NCBI GenBank assembly: GCA_024195265.1
Contig: JAJLRJ010000014.1
Span: 18,929,959 to 18,993,958, forward strand
Direction: 5' to 3'
Length of the DNA stretch: 64,000 nt
Source of the DNA: Dendrophyllia cribrosa
Lineage: Eukaryota; Cnidaria; Anthozoa; Scleractinia; Dendrophylliidae
Of this stretch, positions 45,601 to 58,400 are shown one piece after another; the stretch's first letter is position 1, and each line of letters starts with the position of its first letter. Under the pieces are notes generated by a model. The model searched no databases and had not been told where the DNA came from. It worked only from the letters and a program-made list of their open reading frames with translations. The position numbers and the translations under genes were made by a program.

Positions 45601-48600
45601 GAAAGGCAACCCTAATTTTGAAAAATTGGTCTTCCTTACGGGATGTGATCCGAATGTCTGTTAGTCTAAAAATATTGCAAATGAATCTCTAAAATGCAAC
45701 TTTCTTTCCCAAATTTTATGCTAGTAGGTCTGTTCAGCTAATTTATTCAACTGGTGACGTTTCTTGAAGTAAATTTCATCTTTAAACGACAGCATTTGCA
45801 AACTCTGACAGCCACAAGTTGGCAGGATTCGATGGCGCGCGGGTAGAAAAATGGAAAAAATTTAAACTTCCTACATTGATTTTTTGTTCATTTTCTCACA
45901 ATCTGTCGAGAATTGGCAAAGAAAATTATCTATGAAAAAAAAATTGGGGGTCACCGACCATCGAAGCGAGTTAAATCTAAGCAAAGTTAACGCAACCGCT
46001 ATCAGCCCTTTATGTCCTAGATTTTCTTCTCTTGCGCGCGCGCTCGTGCATGACGAAGCATGGCGTTGCGACATGAATTGCGTGCGCAGTAAGGATGCGC
46101 ATAAACAATTAGCGCGAACGTCCTTAAACATAACTTACTAGACGGGGGTTAAGGAGACCGTCAGGCCGAACCCACCGTGCAATATCTCACACGCAACTTT
46201 TGCGATCGAGGTAGTCACACTATCTAATGTAACGTGCAAAATTGCTGACCGGAGACTTTTTACTGAAACAAAGAGTATTTGAGGATCTACATTGAACAAT
46301 TTCGCAGGTCGCAGATCGATGGCGGACACAGGATGACTTTCTTGCGCACAATGCTGCAGGACAAACCGATTCTTCTTCGGACTTTTCTTGCGCTCGATTT
46401 TTCACGCAACAAATTCGGGGGTGGACGCGCGGCGCAATTTTGAAGTTGTCTTCACGCGCGATATTGCATTGTGTGTCCGGGCCTTTAGATTTTGCGGCTT
46501 CAATGAGACAAATTTACAGTTGAATTTTACGAAGAACAAAAGAAAATAATGTTTGCCATAATTGAAAAAAACCGGTCATTTATTGTTTAAATTCTTCTCT
46601 TTTTGCAGATATTACCGGATTTCGTCAGGGGAGATAACTTTTGTGTCTTACAAAAGTACAGTAAGACCGTTTGAGGTAAAGTTGGTAAATAAATTTCTAA
46701 TAATGCAATGCTATAAACCGAATGGGTAGTCTATGGTGCTATGAATGTTTGGATTTCTAAGAGCCCTTGAATTCGTTCCAGGTTCACACTCAGTTTTGGA
46801 AATGTAGCAAGTCGGCAAATCCAAGCTTTTGCGCATGTGGAGTAGCGGCCAGAGATGGTGATGATGTCATTGTAATTGACATGTGTGACGGGAGATTCCT
46901 GGAGACTAGTGTCCAGATCTCTATCAGGTCCAGACTGCCCTTGGCAAAAGGAATTCGAATTACAGAAGCTATAAGTGGAAAACGATATACGGTAAGGCAG
47001 CATTAACGCAAAGTGACTATTGAATGATGGTTTATCATGTACCAGAATCTCAGATATTCAAAAGCATAACAACGAAATAAAAGTAGTAAATTAATTGGCG
47101 GTGTACGTTAAACCTTTAATGACTGTTTCCCGAGAATCTCGATGATTCGAGGGAAACAAAATTCACTGTTTCCCGAGGGATCAGTCATTAAATGATTTGT
47201 CATATAGCAACACAAAAAAGCACAACACAACACACTTTGAAAAACTCGTCGAGCACTCGAGGTAAACATCAATCGCATGACAATCATGCCACCGTTTGTC
47301 ACGGTCCGATCACGTGCGCTAGCGGGCAACAGTGCAATGTTACCCCCTGACGTCAAAATTGTTGCCCGCTTTCGCAAATGTTGCTCGCTTAGGACAATTG
47401 GCGGGAAACAATTTGTTTGTTAGATGCCATGTGACCATGAATCAACCAATGAACGCGCGCGTTGTATTGAGAAAAACTCCAGCTGGAAACAATCCCTTTT
47501 ATTGTAAATATTTTTATTGATTTCATGTTTACGATGGTTGGATGCCTACCAACATAAAAACCTGTAACACTCCTTAAAAACTTTTAGCACTCATAGCAAG
47601 TCTGAGATATTGCATAGACCATAAACGCTAGGTCTAAATACGGATATGGAAAATTAAATATTTAATTTTGGCAAAATATGGTCAGTAATTAAAAAAGGGC
47701 GTCATACTATAACCCAATAAAGTGCCACTACGACGAAAATTTTTGTATTTCTTTTCCGCTTTTTTTAACGCAAATGTATCTAATAGGTTTAGACAAATGC
47801 GAATTGCTATAAATTAGATTGATATATTCTTACACAGCCCAGAAATAGCTGGCCGAAAACCCACGAAAATCACGTAAAATCCGTCCGCCATTACTCCGTT
47901 CATAAATCCGAGCCCACGTTCTACTGGTTTGCGATCTGGTACACTTGACTTGATTTGTGACGTCAATGACTCAACGCGGTTCCCTCCGGGTCACAGACAA
48001 CAAAGCCAAAAGGCACGTGTTGAGTCATTGACGTCACAAAATCTTTAGGCCAACTCGATCCAACTCTCAGGGTTTGGTCCCGGTCATTTTTTAATTGAGT
48101 AATGGCGGCAAGCCGAATTCGAAATGTAAAGTTAAAATAATGGCACTTCCCGTACGAGTTTTGACTTGAAACTTCGCAAGGTAGGTAACGAGTACTTATA
48201 TTTTCAAAATATGAAGAGAGCAGAAAATGCGTATTTTTGATCATAGTGGCACTTTAAAAAAATTCCAGTTGTACTCTTACACCTTATCGGAAAACCTGAG
48301 AATGACCAATAATTTCTGTCACTGTAACTTTATTTCGGACTGTTGAGATAAAGAAAAAGGTTTGTCATTGTAATTTTTTTAGGTGTATTTTCCGTCAGGA
48401 GTGAACATGCGCACAGATGTGTTTCAATGGGGTCTCAACGTACAGGTTCAGTCTTCTGGACGGGACCTTAATCACGTGACTGGTTTGTGTGGCATGGGAG
48501 AGGTCAGCGGTTCTAGCAAAGTAGTGAATGAAGGTTTGCCGGATGAGATAAACGGAACTGGGCGGTGGAGGTAATGAAAGTTCATGGATTGTTCACTCAC

Positions 48601-49426
48601 TCAAACCCTGATAAAACATTCTGACGTACTGACTACTTGACTGACGGAACGACTGACTGTCTGGATGACTAACTGATGTACTGACTGGCTGATTGACTGA
48701 ATGACTGAATGACTGACTGACTGGCTGATTGACTGAATGACTGTCTGACTGGCTGACTGACTGACTGGCTGGATGACTGACTGACTGGCTGGATGACAGA
48801 CTCGCTGACTGACTGGCTGTCTGTCTGTCTGACTAACTAACTAACTGACTGGCTGACTGGCTGGCTGGCTGATTGACTGTCTGACTGTCTGACTGTCTGA
48901 CTGACTGACTGACTGACTGACCGACTGGCTGGATGACTGACTCATCATCATCTTTATTTAAAAACACGGGACTGACTGACTGGCTGACTGACTGACTGAC
49001 TGACTGACTGACTGGCTGGATGACTGACTCACTGACTGACTATGACTGGCTGGCATTCTCGACCCCAGAGCTCTTCTCTTGTCGCGCGGCCCAAAAAAAA
49101 AAAGAGACCGAGAGCTCTGGGGTCGAGAATGGACTGGCTGGTTGATTGACTGACTGACTGACTGACTGACTGACTGACTGACTGGCTGGCTGGCTGACGG
49201 ACTGACTGACTGACTGACTGGCTGGATGACTGACTGACTGACTGGTTGACTGACTGACTGACTGGCTGACTGACTGGCTGGATGACTGACTGACTGACTG
49301 ACTGACTGGCTGGATGACTGACTCACTGACTGACTATGACTGACTGACTGACTGGCTGGATGACTGACTGACTGACTGGCTGGCTGGATGACTGACTCAC
49401 TGACTGACTGACTGACTGACTGGCTA

Positions 49427-49457
<31 letters not shown>

Positions 49458-52400
49458 AACTGGTTAATTGACTGACTGACTGACTGACTGGCTGGCTGGC
49501 TGACTAACTGGCTGGATGACTGACTCACTGACTCACTGACTCACTGACTCACTGACTCACTGACTCACTGACTCACTGACTCACTAACTGACTAACCGAG
49601 TTATTTAGGTTTCCTAAGTCGCAATATGACAGGCTTCAACTCAAAATGTGATTTACCGAACTTTCTTATTAACAGGTTGTCAGACAGAGAGAGTTTGTTC
49701 CGTTATAAATCTCTAGCAGAGCGCCAGCGCAAAACAGAAAACATTTTCTGCTCCTGCACTTTTGAAAACAACAATGAGAAGAAAAAGAAATGCAACAGCT
49801 GTGAATCAAAGTGCAGGAGACAACAGCATATTGCTTGGCCAGCGCTATTCCGTGAAAGAGATATAACAAGCAGAGTTAAGTCGTTGCAGACCCGTCGAGA
49901 ACTTGAACATCGACGTAATGTCTCAAACGAGTTAAACAAGTTTCACCTGCTTGAAGAAAACACATCAGACCAGTTTAACCCGTCTGGTGAAGGTAGTTCT
50001 GACTCCTTACTTACCGTTTTGGCCGTGGTCAGCCATTGTAAGAGGCTTTTAACCTACTTGCCGCTCGCACGAGCCTGCCGTTCATTTATTGGTCAGCGGA
50101 ATGTCGATCAATTGCTGAGGATATGCATACGGGATGTGAGGGTAAATTTATAATGCTCCCAAATTTTTTAGGATTTTATTTTTCTATTCTTTTTCGTGTC
50201 TTATAACCCCTACAGTATATTTCATAAAAATCAGTACTTCCTTGTGGTGCTGAATATTACCGTATTTTCTCGATTAAACGCCGGACCCCGATTAAACGCC
50301 GGCCTCGTATAAACGCCGGGTCTCCGAGGCCAAGTTTGAAATAAACGCCGGGGGCGTTTGTTTGAGGTCCCGGCGTTTATTTGCGTCGAGCCAACAAGTA
50401 AAGATATTCACTAGAAAAGCACTGCTATGATACGTACTAGTATACGGTATACTGCTTTTGTAATTTTAATAAATGTTTAACGAACAAGTCTGGCCTAACA
50501 TTAACTGCGATGTATGTTGTACAACAACACAAAATTGAAAACATATGGCAATGTTCACGTTCCTGTTGTTATGACTGACGCACTCTCTTTCTTTTGTTGT
50601 AGTGCTCGCTGTCGTTAAAATCGCGAGGATCCCTCCAGCGTTTGTTTATTAGTTGTTTTAGTCTTGTCAAAAATTGTGCTTTCTGGGTGGCATAAATCGC
50701 GCATTGAACAGTAAAAGGGACTTCAAGGCCGCCTTGTTCCAAGTTTCTAGCTCTGTAGGTTTCCTGTCTCACTTTAGCCGAAACATTCCCTCCATGTTTT
50801 ACGAAGAAGCAAAGAGTGGATGAGAGCTCGATAGGGATGTGTCCGACATTTATCTTGTCGTTATCAGGTCCATGCTCACGGTACACAGCCATCGCACAAG
50901 GATCGTACTTGTTGTTTTCTTGATAGAAAATTTTACTTCATTAATAAACGCCGGACCCCGATTAAACGCCGGCTTCAAATAAACGCCGGGTCCCCGAGAC
51001 CAAGTTTGAAATAAACGCCGGGGGCGTTTAATCGAGAAAATACGGTATGCTTTACAAAGTAATTATTACTGTGAAGTCTGAGGATGAAATACTTAAGTAT
51101 GTAAATTCAATGAGAAAAACTTGCTGTAATCTATCGCTGTCCTGTTCATTTTACATTTTTGTAGTGAAAGCTTTAACAAAATTTGTAAGAGTTTAACGAT
51201 CATCAAAGTGGCACAGGATCAGTAAACACGTTCAAAATCAGTGAAACGTAATAGATATCGAATGTTGTGGAGGTGGTTTTAAGTACACAGCCGTGTACTT
51301 TCAACTGGTTCACTCAGGGACTAAAAAAATAGGTTTAAAAGTAACATTTGTCCTTTATATTGTGAAACGAAAAATCTTAGTGCATGGGAATACATTATGA
51401 TTACTGTGGGGCGGAATCATAATTCTTTTCAGGAAACCATTTTACAGGAATGAGAAAGACCACTCAGAAAAACAAACGCTAGATTGAAAATGGTCTTACG
51501 AACACGCTGCGTATCTATGTTTTAGTACACAGACGTGTTCTCCATGGCATGGGGAGCCGCTGCAATGTTTCAAGACTTGTGCGAAGATGTGGTTTTAAGA
51601 AACACGTCAACATGGGAGGCATCCGGTGATAAATTGGCTCCACCAAAGAGCATTGTTAATACAATGTGTCCTAAACTGTGTCATGATCAAGGAAGGTGCA
51701 TCAATGGGACCTGCAAATGTCGACGAGGTATACAAATTTTTAACCTTTACATTTTCAGAGCACACATTTCAAAATAACGACAAGAGTACAATACTTTTGT
51801 GGTTCCAACCTTTTTAAGGAGTTAAAACTCCGTGGATGATTCAATTCTCAATGTCACTAATAGAGCAATTTTCAATTCAGTGTCGAAAGTAATCACACAA
51901 TTGCTTTGGTTTTGCATTGCTACGCTTTGTGATTGGTTAAAAAATCTCGCGCCACTTCCTCGACCAATCAGAAGTAAAACCAAAACCAATCGTGACTTGC
52001 TCGCACGCGTTTTCCCGCGCTTGGCGCCAGCGACATGTAATAGGCCATTTCCGAGTTGCCTTTAGCCTCTCTATCAAAGCGAGGCTAGGTGCGAAACCTT
52101 TCATATGAAAATGAGTTTCCATTCACATGCAAATAAAACTTATTTGCATGTGAATGGAAACTCATTTTCGTATGAAAGGTTTCGCACCTAGCCTCGCTTT
52201 GATAAAGAGGCTAAAGGCAACTCGGAAATGGCCTATTGCTTCAAGCTTTGATTGGTTCATCGGATTGTTTACGACTGCTGTGATTGGTCAATACGGTCTT
52301 AATTAGCATAGATTTTGGCAATTTTATTCCTTCGTTTTCTATGTATTTGATGATAATTACTCGTGACGCAGCACACGAGTTGTAAATCCGGCCCTGAGTT

Positions 52401-55400
52401 TTCTTTTTTTTTTCGTGTCACATTAGCGCATACAAATTTATGCACGCATATTTAGTTAATGCCGGCGACTATATGGCTTTTAGCCATGAAATACATTCCG
52501 CAAAATATCTCCGTGTGTTGACTTCAGAAGCAGAAGGATGAATATAACAGCGTACATTTGCAAGTTTTCAAGACAATGCAAGGCGTTCATGGATGGATAG
52601 GACCGTTTGTTAATGTGTTCGCTGGTTATTGCTGTGGGATTTTTATTCCGGCAAGTTTTGTGTTTTATATAACTTGCAATTTGATTAGCGAACGAGTTTT
52701 GAAGTGTCGGCTATTGAATGTAGTGAATGTGTAGTCTTAACTTTTTAGACATATTTTAAGCTTATTGTTCTCCGTAAGAGCACTCCAAACACTCGGGAAT
52801 CAATACTGCAATGAGGTAAAGACGCCACGAGTTTAAGCTGTGTACAGCTTCTTGTTTTGTATTAGTTTGTATCGAACACTCGAAAGAGTGCTTCGTCAGA
52901 TTTCCAAACAACTCGAAGTCGGTTGAAAAAACTTGGCTGCGCCTCGTTTTTTTTCGACCCATTTCTCGGTGTTTGGATATCCTGATGAAACACTCTTCCT
53001 CGTGTTTGATATATAACATAAGCGCTTTTGATCTGTAATTACGTGTTTTTAAGTTTGTGTCATTCGTTATAGTCTACAGCTTATGGGTTTCACCGTTGTC
53101 ATGCGTTTTCGAGGTACACTGTAATCTTCTACTCACTTTGTCGCAGTGCCGACTTCTGTCGCCGTGACGGGAGAAAGAAACAAGACATACGTCCCAATTG
53201 ATATCAATCCCCCCATGGATACCAGACCACAACACCAGGGACTACGTCCCCTACACTTTTTCGAACAGTGATGTGGGTTCTTTTACGCCCCTTACTATTT
53301 AATGTAAGAAGGTGTAGGAGACAAGGCCAACGGCTTAACGTCACCGCCCAATGACGCAATCATCTGAACTGAGACAAGGTGTTTGAGCACAGACAGCATG
53401 ATTTACCTGTAACGCTTAAAGGGGCTATGTCACCATATTTGTTGTTACTTCAAAAAGCCAAAAGACATATTTATATCAGCGAAAACCCAAAAATAATGAT
53501 CCTGTTTTGTTTAAAATTATTCTATGAGTGCAAGCAGTACAAATAAGTGTCTTTGGCTGCAGATAGCCAGGATGGAAATGGATTGCATCTTGAAAAAATT
53601 GGGCTAATATTTTCAAGTTCATCGTTTCGTGTCTTGGAAAACTCGCTAAAACTCTGAGTATAGTTTATTTTCTCTGCGAAAATTCACTTGATATCTTCCT
53701 CTTAGTGTTCTGTGAGCATTCTGCGTAGGACAAAGATATGTAGTTTAACTTTGGGGTAGTTTTGACCCAAAAACCTCAAAATCACCATGTGTGAAAATTA
53801 AATATACACATCAGAACCTACCAATCCTTACAGGGCATGATTATTAAAAATGGATCAGCTCAATTATTGCTTTTGTTTAGGATACAAAGGCGATGACTGC
53901 TCTGTACCTTACAGACGTCCACCACAACTCGTCAGTATTCATAATGCCGGACAGTGTGATATGAGAACCTTCCATTGCAAACAAGTTAGAGTCGTTGGCG
54001 AAGGATTTCACAATTCAAGAAATCTGAAGTGTTCTGTGGTAGAAAAACAGGTGTTTAGTGCATTATTTTCTATCGGGTTCCTTTCAAATAACATTTCAAA
54101 GGAAAGAGGTTGTATGCATTGCATTGCACATCCTCCTGTGTACCCTTGAGTTGTTGTCAGCGTGTCATGTTAGTCAAATGGTTAATGCATAAATGTCGAT
54201 CGCGAGAACCAAAGGCCAAGTGTTGTGTTGTTTGGTGTAGTATAAGACACTTAACTCTCATGCACCGTAACTCTCCCCACTAAGATGTATAGATGTGCTG
54301 GGTATTTTTAAACAAGACACTTTACCCTTACAGTACCTCTATTCTTGCGGGCGGTAAATTGTGTTGTCTTGAGAAAGATTGCAATTGCATGCTTCAAGCC
54401 TGATAACAGTAATACTGGTAGTAGCGTCGTGCCACAGAGCTAGCTACAGTTGCCTGAATTTAAAAAATATATATCTTTTGAAATACATTTGTCAGTATTG
54501 ATTTTATTAAAATAGATGTGACCCTATGATAATGCCTCTGTTAACATTTCTTCGTGTTCCGTTTTTATCTCAAAAAACAAGCAAGCCTCGGTTGGCAGCC
54601 CTATCTTCTTTTCGGAGGCGACATACGAAAGTTACAGAGGTGTAACGTGTGAGGTACCAAGGTCACATGACACAGACGTGGCATTGAGTAGCTATCATGT
54701 GCGCGTGAGTAATGATGGGCATTTGTGGAGCCAACCCCTTCCTTTCCTGATCCTTGATGGACTTTGTCTGACGTGTACCGCCCGAGACATGCGCTGTGAA
54801 ATTAAGGTTGGTAAGTACAGACCGCAATTTTGTTCAATTTGTTTCCGACTTAAGTGTAGCTTAATTCAACTACTGAGAGTGGCATGGGTTTGCCAAATTT
54901 TATCGACCTTCATAAGTACATGTGATTATATATTTTTTTCTATTTCAGCATGATTTTAGGTGGTTTGGTCTAGTGTTAGGGCGTAGGACTTGGTAGTCCG
55001 AGCGTCGCAGGTTGAAAAACCATACTTTAAACCATACTTTTAGAAAAGGAGGATGACTATATTCAAATTCCCATGATTATTGATAAAGTAGGTACATAGA
55101 TACACTTGCTATAGTCAGAGACTTCTTGTCTTAACGCATTGTACGTCAGTAAGCGCTGTGTTAATTAGACCACTTAACTTCTGTATTTTATTTATTTTTA
55201 GTGCAATCTGCAAGGCTTTGTAATAGTATAAGGTTTTTGATTTTATTAGATAATTTGTGTTATTCATGTACTTGTTTTGCCCCGCCACGATTAGCTTTCC
55301 AGCTATTTGCAGGGCAAACCAAACCACCCAACTCTTGTATTGTTGAACAAAGAATAAATTGCTGTTGTTAAGTTCAAAACTACTTTAGACTATTTAGGCG

Positions 55401-58400
55401 ATACTCACCGTTTTTTTGGTCATTTTTCTGTTCTTTTAATGGCCAATTGCTTTCGACAAGAATATTTTTTCATAATTCAGTCATAACAGCGAGTACATAT
55501 TTTAAAACCGTAACTTTGTTAATTGTGATGTCAAATAACGCGGGAATGACGTCATTATTTTCGAAATCCGCCATCTTGGATTTTCGAAATATCTCTATGA
55601 CGTCACGAAATCGTCGAACGTCACAGGTCCTGAAAGAGAACCTCTCAATCAAAATGTTTCCGGATAAAGTTCAGGTAAAATCACTAAGCTAGTTTGGTGA
55701 TTACTAGTTAATTTACTATAAAGTTAAAAACGTTTTAAAAAGCTACCAAATGAAATTTACAAAAATCAAAAGCTAATCAGTTAGAAAATTGAAAAGATAG
55801 ATACTCGCACCCGTAACCCACGCCAACTGGTGTATAATAGTCTGATCATCTATTTAGAATGGTACTTGTCGCATTGATGGGCGTTGTCGCAGAAGTGGAC
55901 AATTAAACCCTGGAGACCCCTGCAAATGGTGCTCGCCAAAAGAGAGTCAACAGGACTGGACCAACACTTGTGTGCATGGTGTATGCCTGGATACAATCGA
56001 CGGAAGGTACTTCTGCTTCTGTGATGAAGGATTTACAGGTACAGATTATGTTCGAATTGCTTATAACATGCTGAATTTTACAGACAGAGTAAATAACCGA
56101 GGGGAATATGAACTCCTTCGTTACCATGAAGGCCGCCCCAGCTTTTCAGACTGTTGATAATTAACAGGAAATAATTCAATATAATCTCTCTGAAGATGAA
56201 AGGTACACAAGCCATGTGGAAGCTCTACTAGTCTGACCAAATATTTTTGAAAATATTGACAGGTTTAGGTTCAAGTTTATTATTCGATAAACTGATGTTA
56301 ATGAGACCTGAGACAATTGTACAAAGCCACTCACTGTCGGCGTGTAACATTTCTTTCCCTAGTCCACTTGTTAAGTGTATGGCTTATTGTTATGCTAATC
56401 TCAGAGGGTACTACAATTTCTGTACTTCTCTGTACCCTTGCAAGGCCAAAGTCCAAGCCTTGCTTTCTGTATTTTCTTAAGGTCTAGGTCAAACCTGACA
56501 TTGATATAGTTGCCTTATTTACAATGTATCTTGAAGTTTCAAAGCAAAGTCCAAAGTAAGCCAATCTCAGCAAGATGTTTTCAAACAAAGGTCCCAGTCA
56601 GTTCTGTCTTATGTTGCCCTCGTGCTCTTACCTATAATGTAATAGCGCGTGTCCCACCCAGTTCATTCTTCCATAGCTTCGCACCGAGCATCAATAACGA
56701 TTCCCCCCCCCCCCCCCCCCCCCCCCCCCTCCCATGACTGAAACCTTTGTCATTTTAAGTTTATCTACTGGAATGTTTTTTCGTAGTAGAATTGTTTATT
56801 AATAAATATGGCGGCAGGGAAGTGCAACCCTTGGCTGCACTTTACCCCACAGTAAGGCTTAGCCCTTGGAGACAGGTCCGGAGAAATATCCATTCCAGGG
56901 TGGGTACCCACGGTCCCACCTGATCTGTACTCCCCCCAGGAGGGCACCCCTCTCCTGGTTCCCTAGTTCCCCGTGACTAGGGATATGGGCCTCACCCCAC
57001 TGGAGACAGATCCGGACCACGTCCAGGGTGGCTACCCCCGGTACTACCTGATCTGCTCTCCCCCCAGGAGGGCACTCCTCTCCTGGTCCCTAGGGGGTTC
57101 CCTAGCGTCACTTCTCTGCCACCCTGATTTTACCCATCACCTATGCGTTGTTGTCCTAAATTAACGTACACATCAACCAGCCTGCCTCGAAAGAGGATCA
57201 TCAAGGTGCTATATATTTTTAAAGTGATTAATGCCGCTAAAGTTATTTTAACATATCCCTAAGAATATATTCGGCTAGTTTCGCCACAAATGAGTAGTTG
57301 TCATCGAAATATTTTTAGAAACTCATACATTCATGCTAACTTATCTCAAATAACAAGAACGCTTGTTACATTATAGCATTATGCTTCCTAGAGTCTTAAG
57401 TAAGCACTATTATGCCGCTATGCATTGAATATTTCTATACGTTATGACTAATTATGCTCACATTCATAACAGCAACACTCTTTTGACAGGTCCAAATTGC
57501 GACGTTCCTGAAAATCCTTGTAGCTCGAACCCATGTGGAAGAGGAACTTGCGTTCAACTTGGAAATGGTTTTTATTGCAAATGTCCTCTGGGATTCACAG
57601 GTATACGATGCTCGATGGCGGTAAACCCTTGTGATTCAAATCCTTGTAAAAATGGAAGTTGTCTCAATATTAATGGAACACATTTCCAATGCTTTTGCGA
57701 TGAAAGTTTCACTGGTAAATATTGTGAAACGAGCGTTAGGGGATTCTCATGTCCAGATGGTCGATGCTTCCCGCAGCAAGGTAACTCTGTTTGCATCTGC
57801 CCAATGGGATTTTCAGTGAATTTGAGTGAATTGTGTTCCTCGTTATTATGTAGACATGATTCCCGCGTTGTGAACAATAAAAATGCAAAATGTTTGTGTG
57901 ACTGTGAACACACTGGAATCCTGTCAGATGAAAGGACAGGTCCTTGCCTTAACGCACTCTACGTAAATGGCAGTTGCTCTTCAAGTCCATTTCTACATAA
58001 AAATAGCTTCGACGATAAGTACCATTTCACTTGTGCCTGCGAGTTCGGGTTTACTGGGATTATTTCGGGAAAAGAAATCAATGCCAATAAATCCTTCACT
58101 AATATCATGGTTGAATTTTATCGTAATGAATCGTCAAATAACACATGTTACCACGTAAAAATATCGTTTAATGGCCCTGAAAATCCTACTAGAGACGATC
58201 CCAGACTGGCATTCCATAAACTTAGTACTGTAAGTAGTATCAGTGAAGGAATTTCTTTATGTCAACTGGGCAATTGCAGTATCAAAGAACGCATGTATTT
58301 TTGGATGTTGGATGCCATAAATAGAACTGGTGATTTTGTTTCACACTTTGGGTTACATCACGGTGAAAGTCTTAACAGCAGTATAGCAATAATGTCAAGT

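Noticed and set aside
48958..49326. Ser-Gln-Pro repetitive frame on the minus strand
   Set aside because: It is the translation of the CTGA microsatellite plus the nested 78-bp element.
38139..49610. CRISPR-like arrays
   Set aside because: The direct repeats are head-to-tail minisatellites without unique spacers, and the genome is eukaryotic.
55623..55676. Possible extra exon ([16 protein letters not shown]) between exons 15 and 16
   Set aside because: It has AG and GT borders and phase 0, but adding it disrupts the conserved C-x-I-K-x-x-x-C spacing. The sequence around it (CCGCCATCTTGGATT) looks like a repeat.
57444..57489. Upstream part of the 1209-codon EGF frame as a gene start
   Set aside because: The first codons are intronic. 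A clean acceptor (CTTTTGACAG) at 57489 and a matching phase-1 donor in exon 16 show that the exon starts at 57490.
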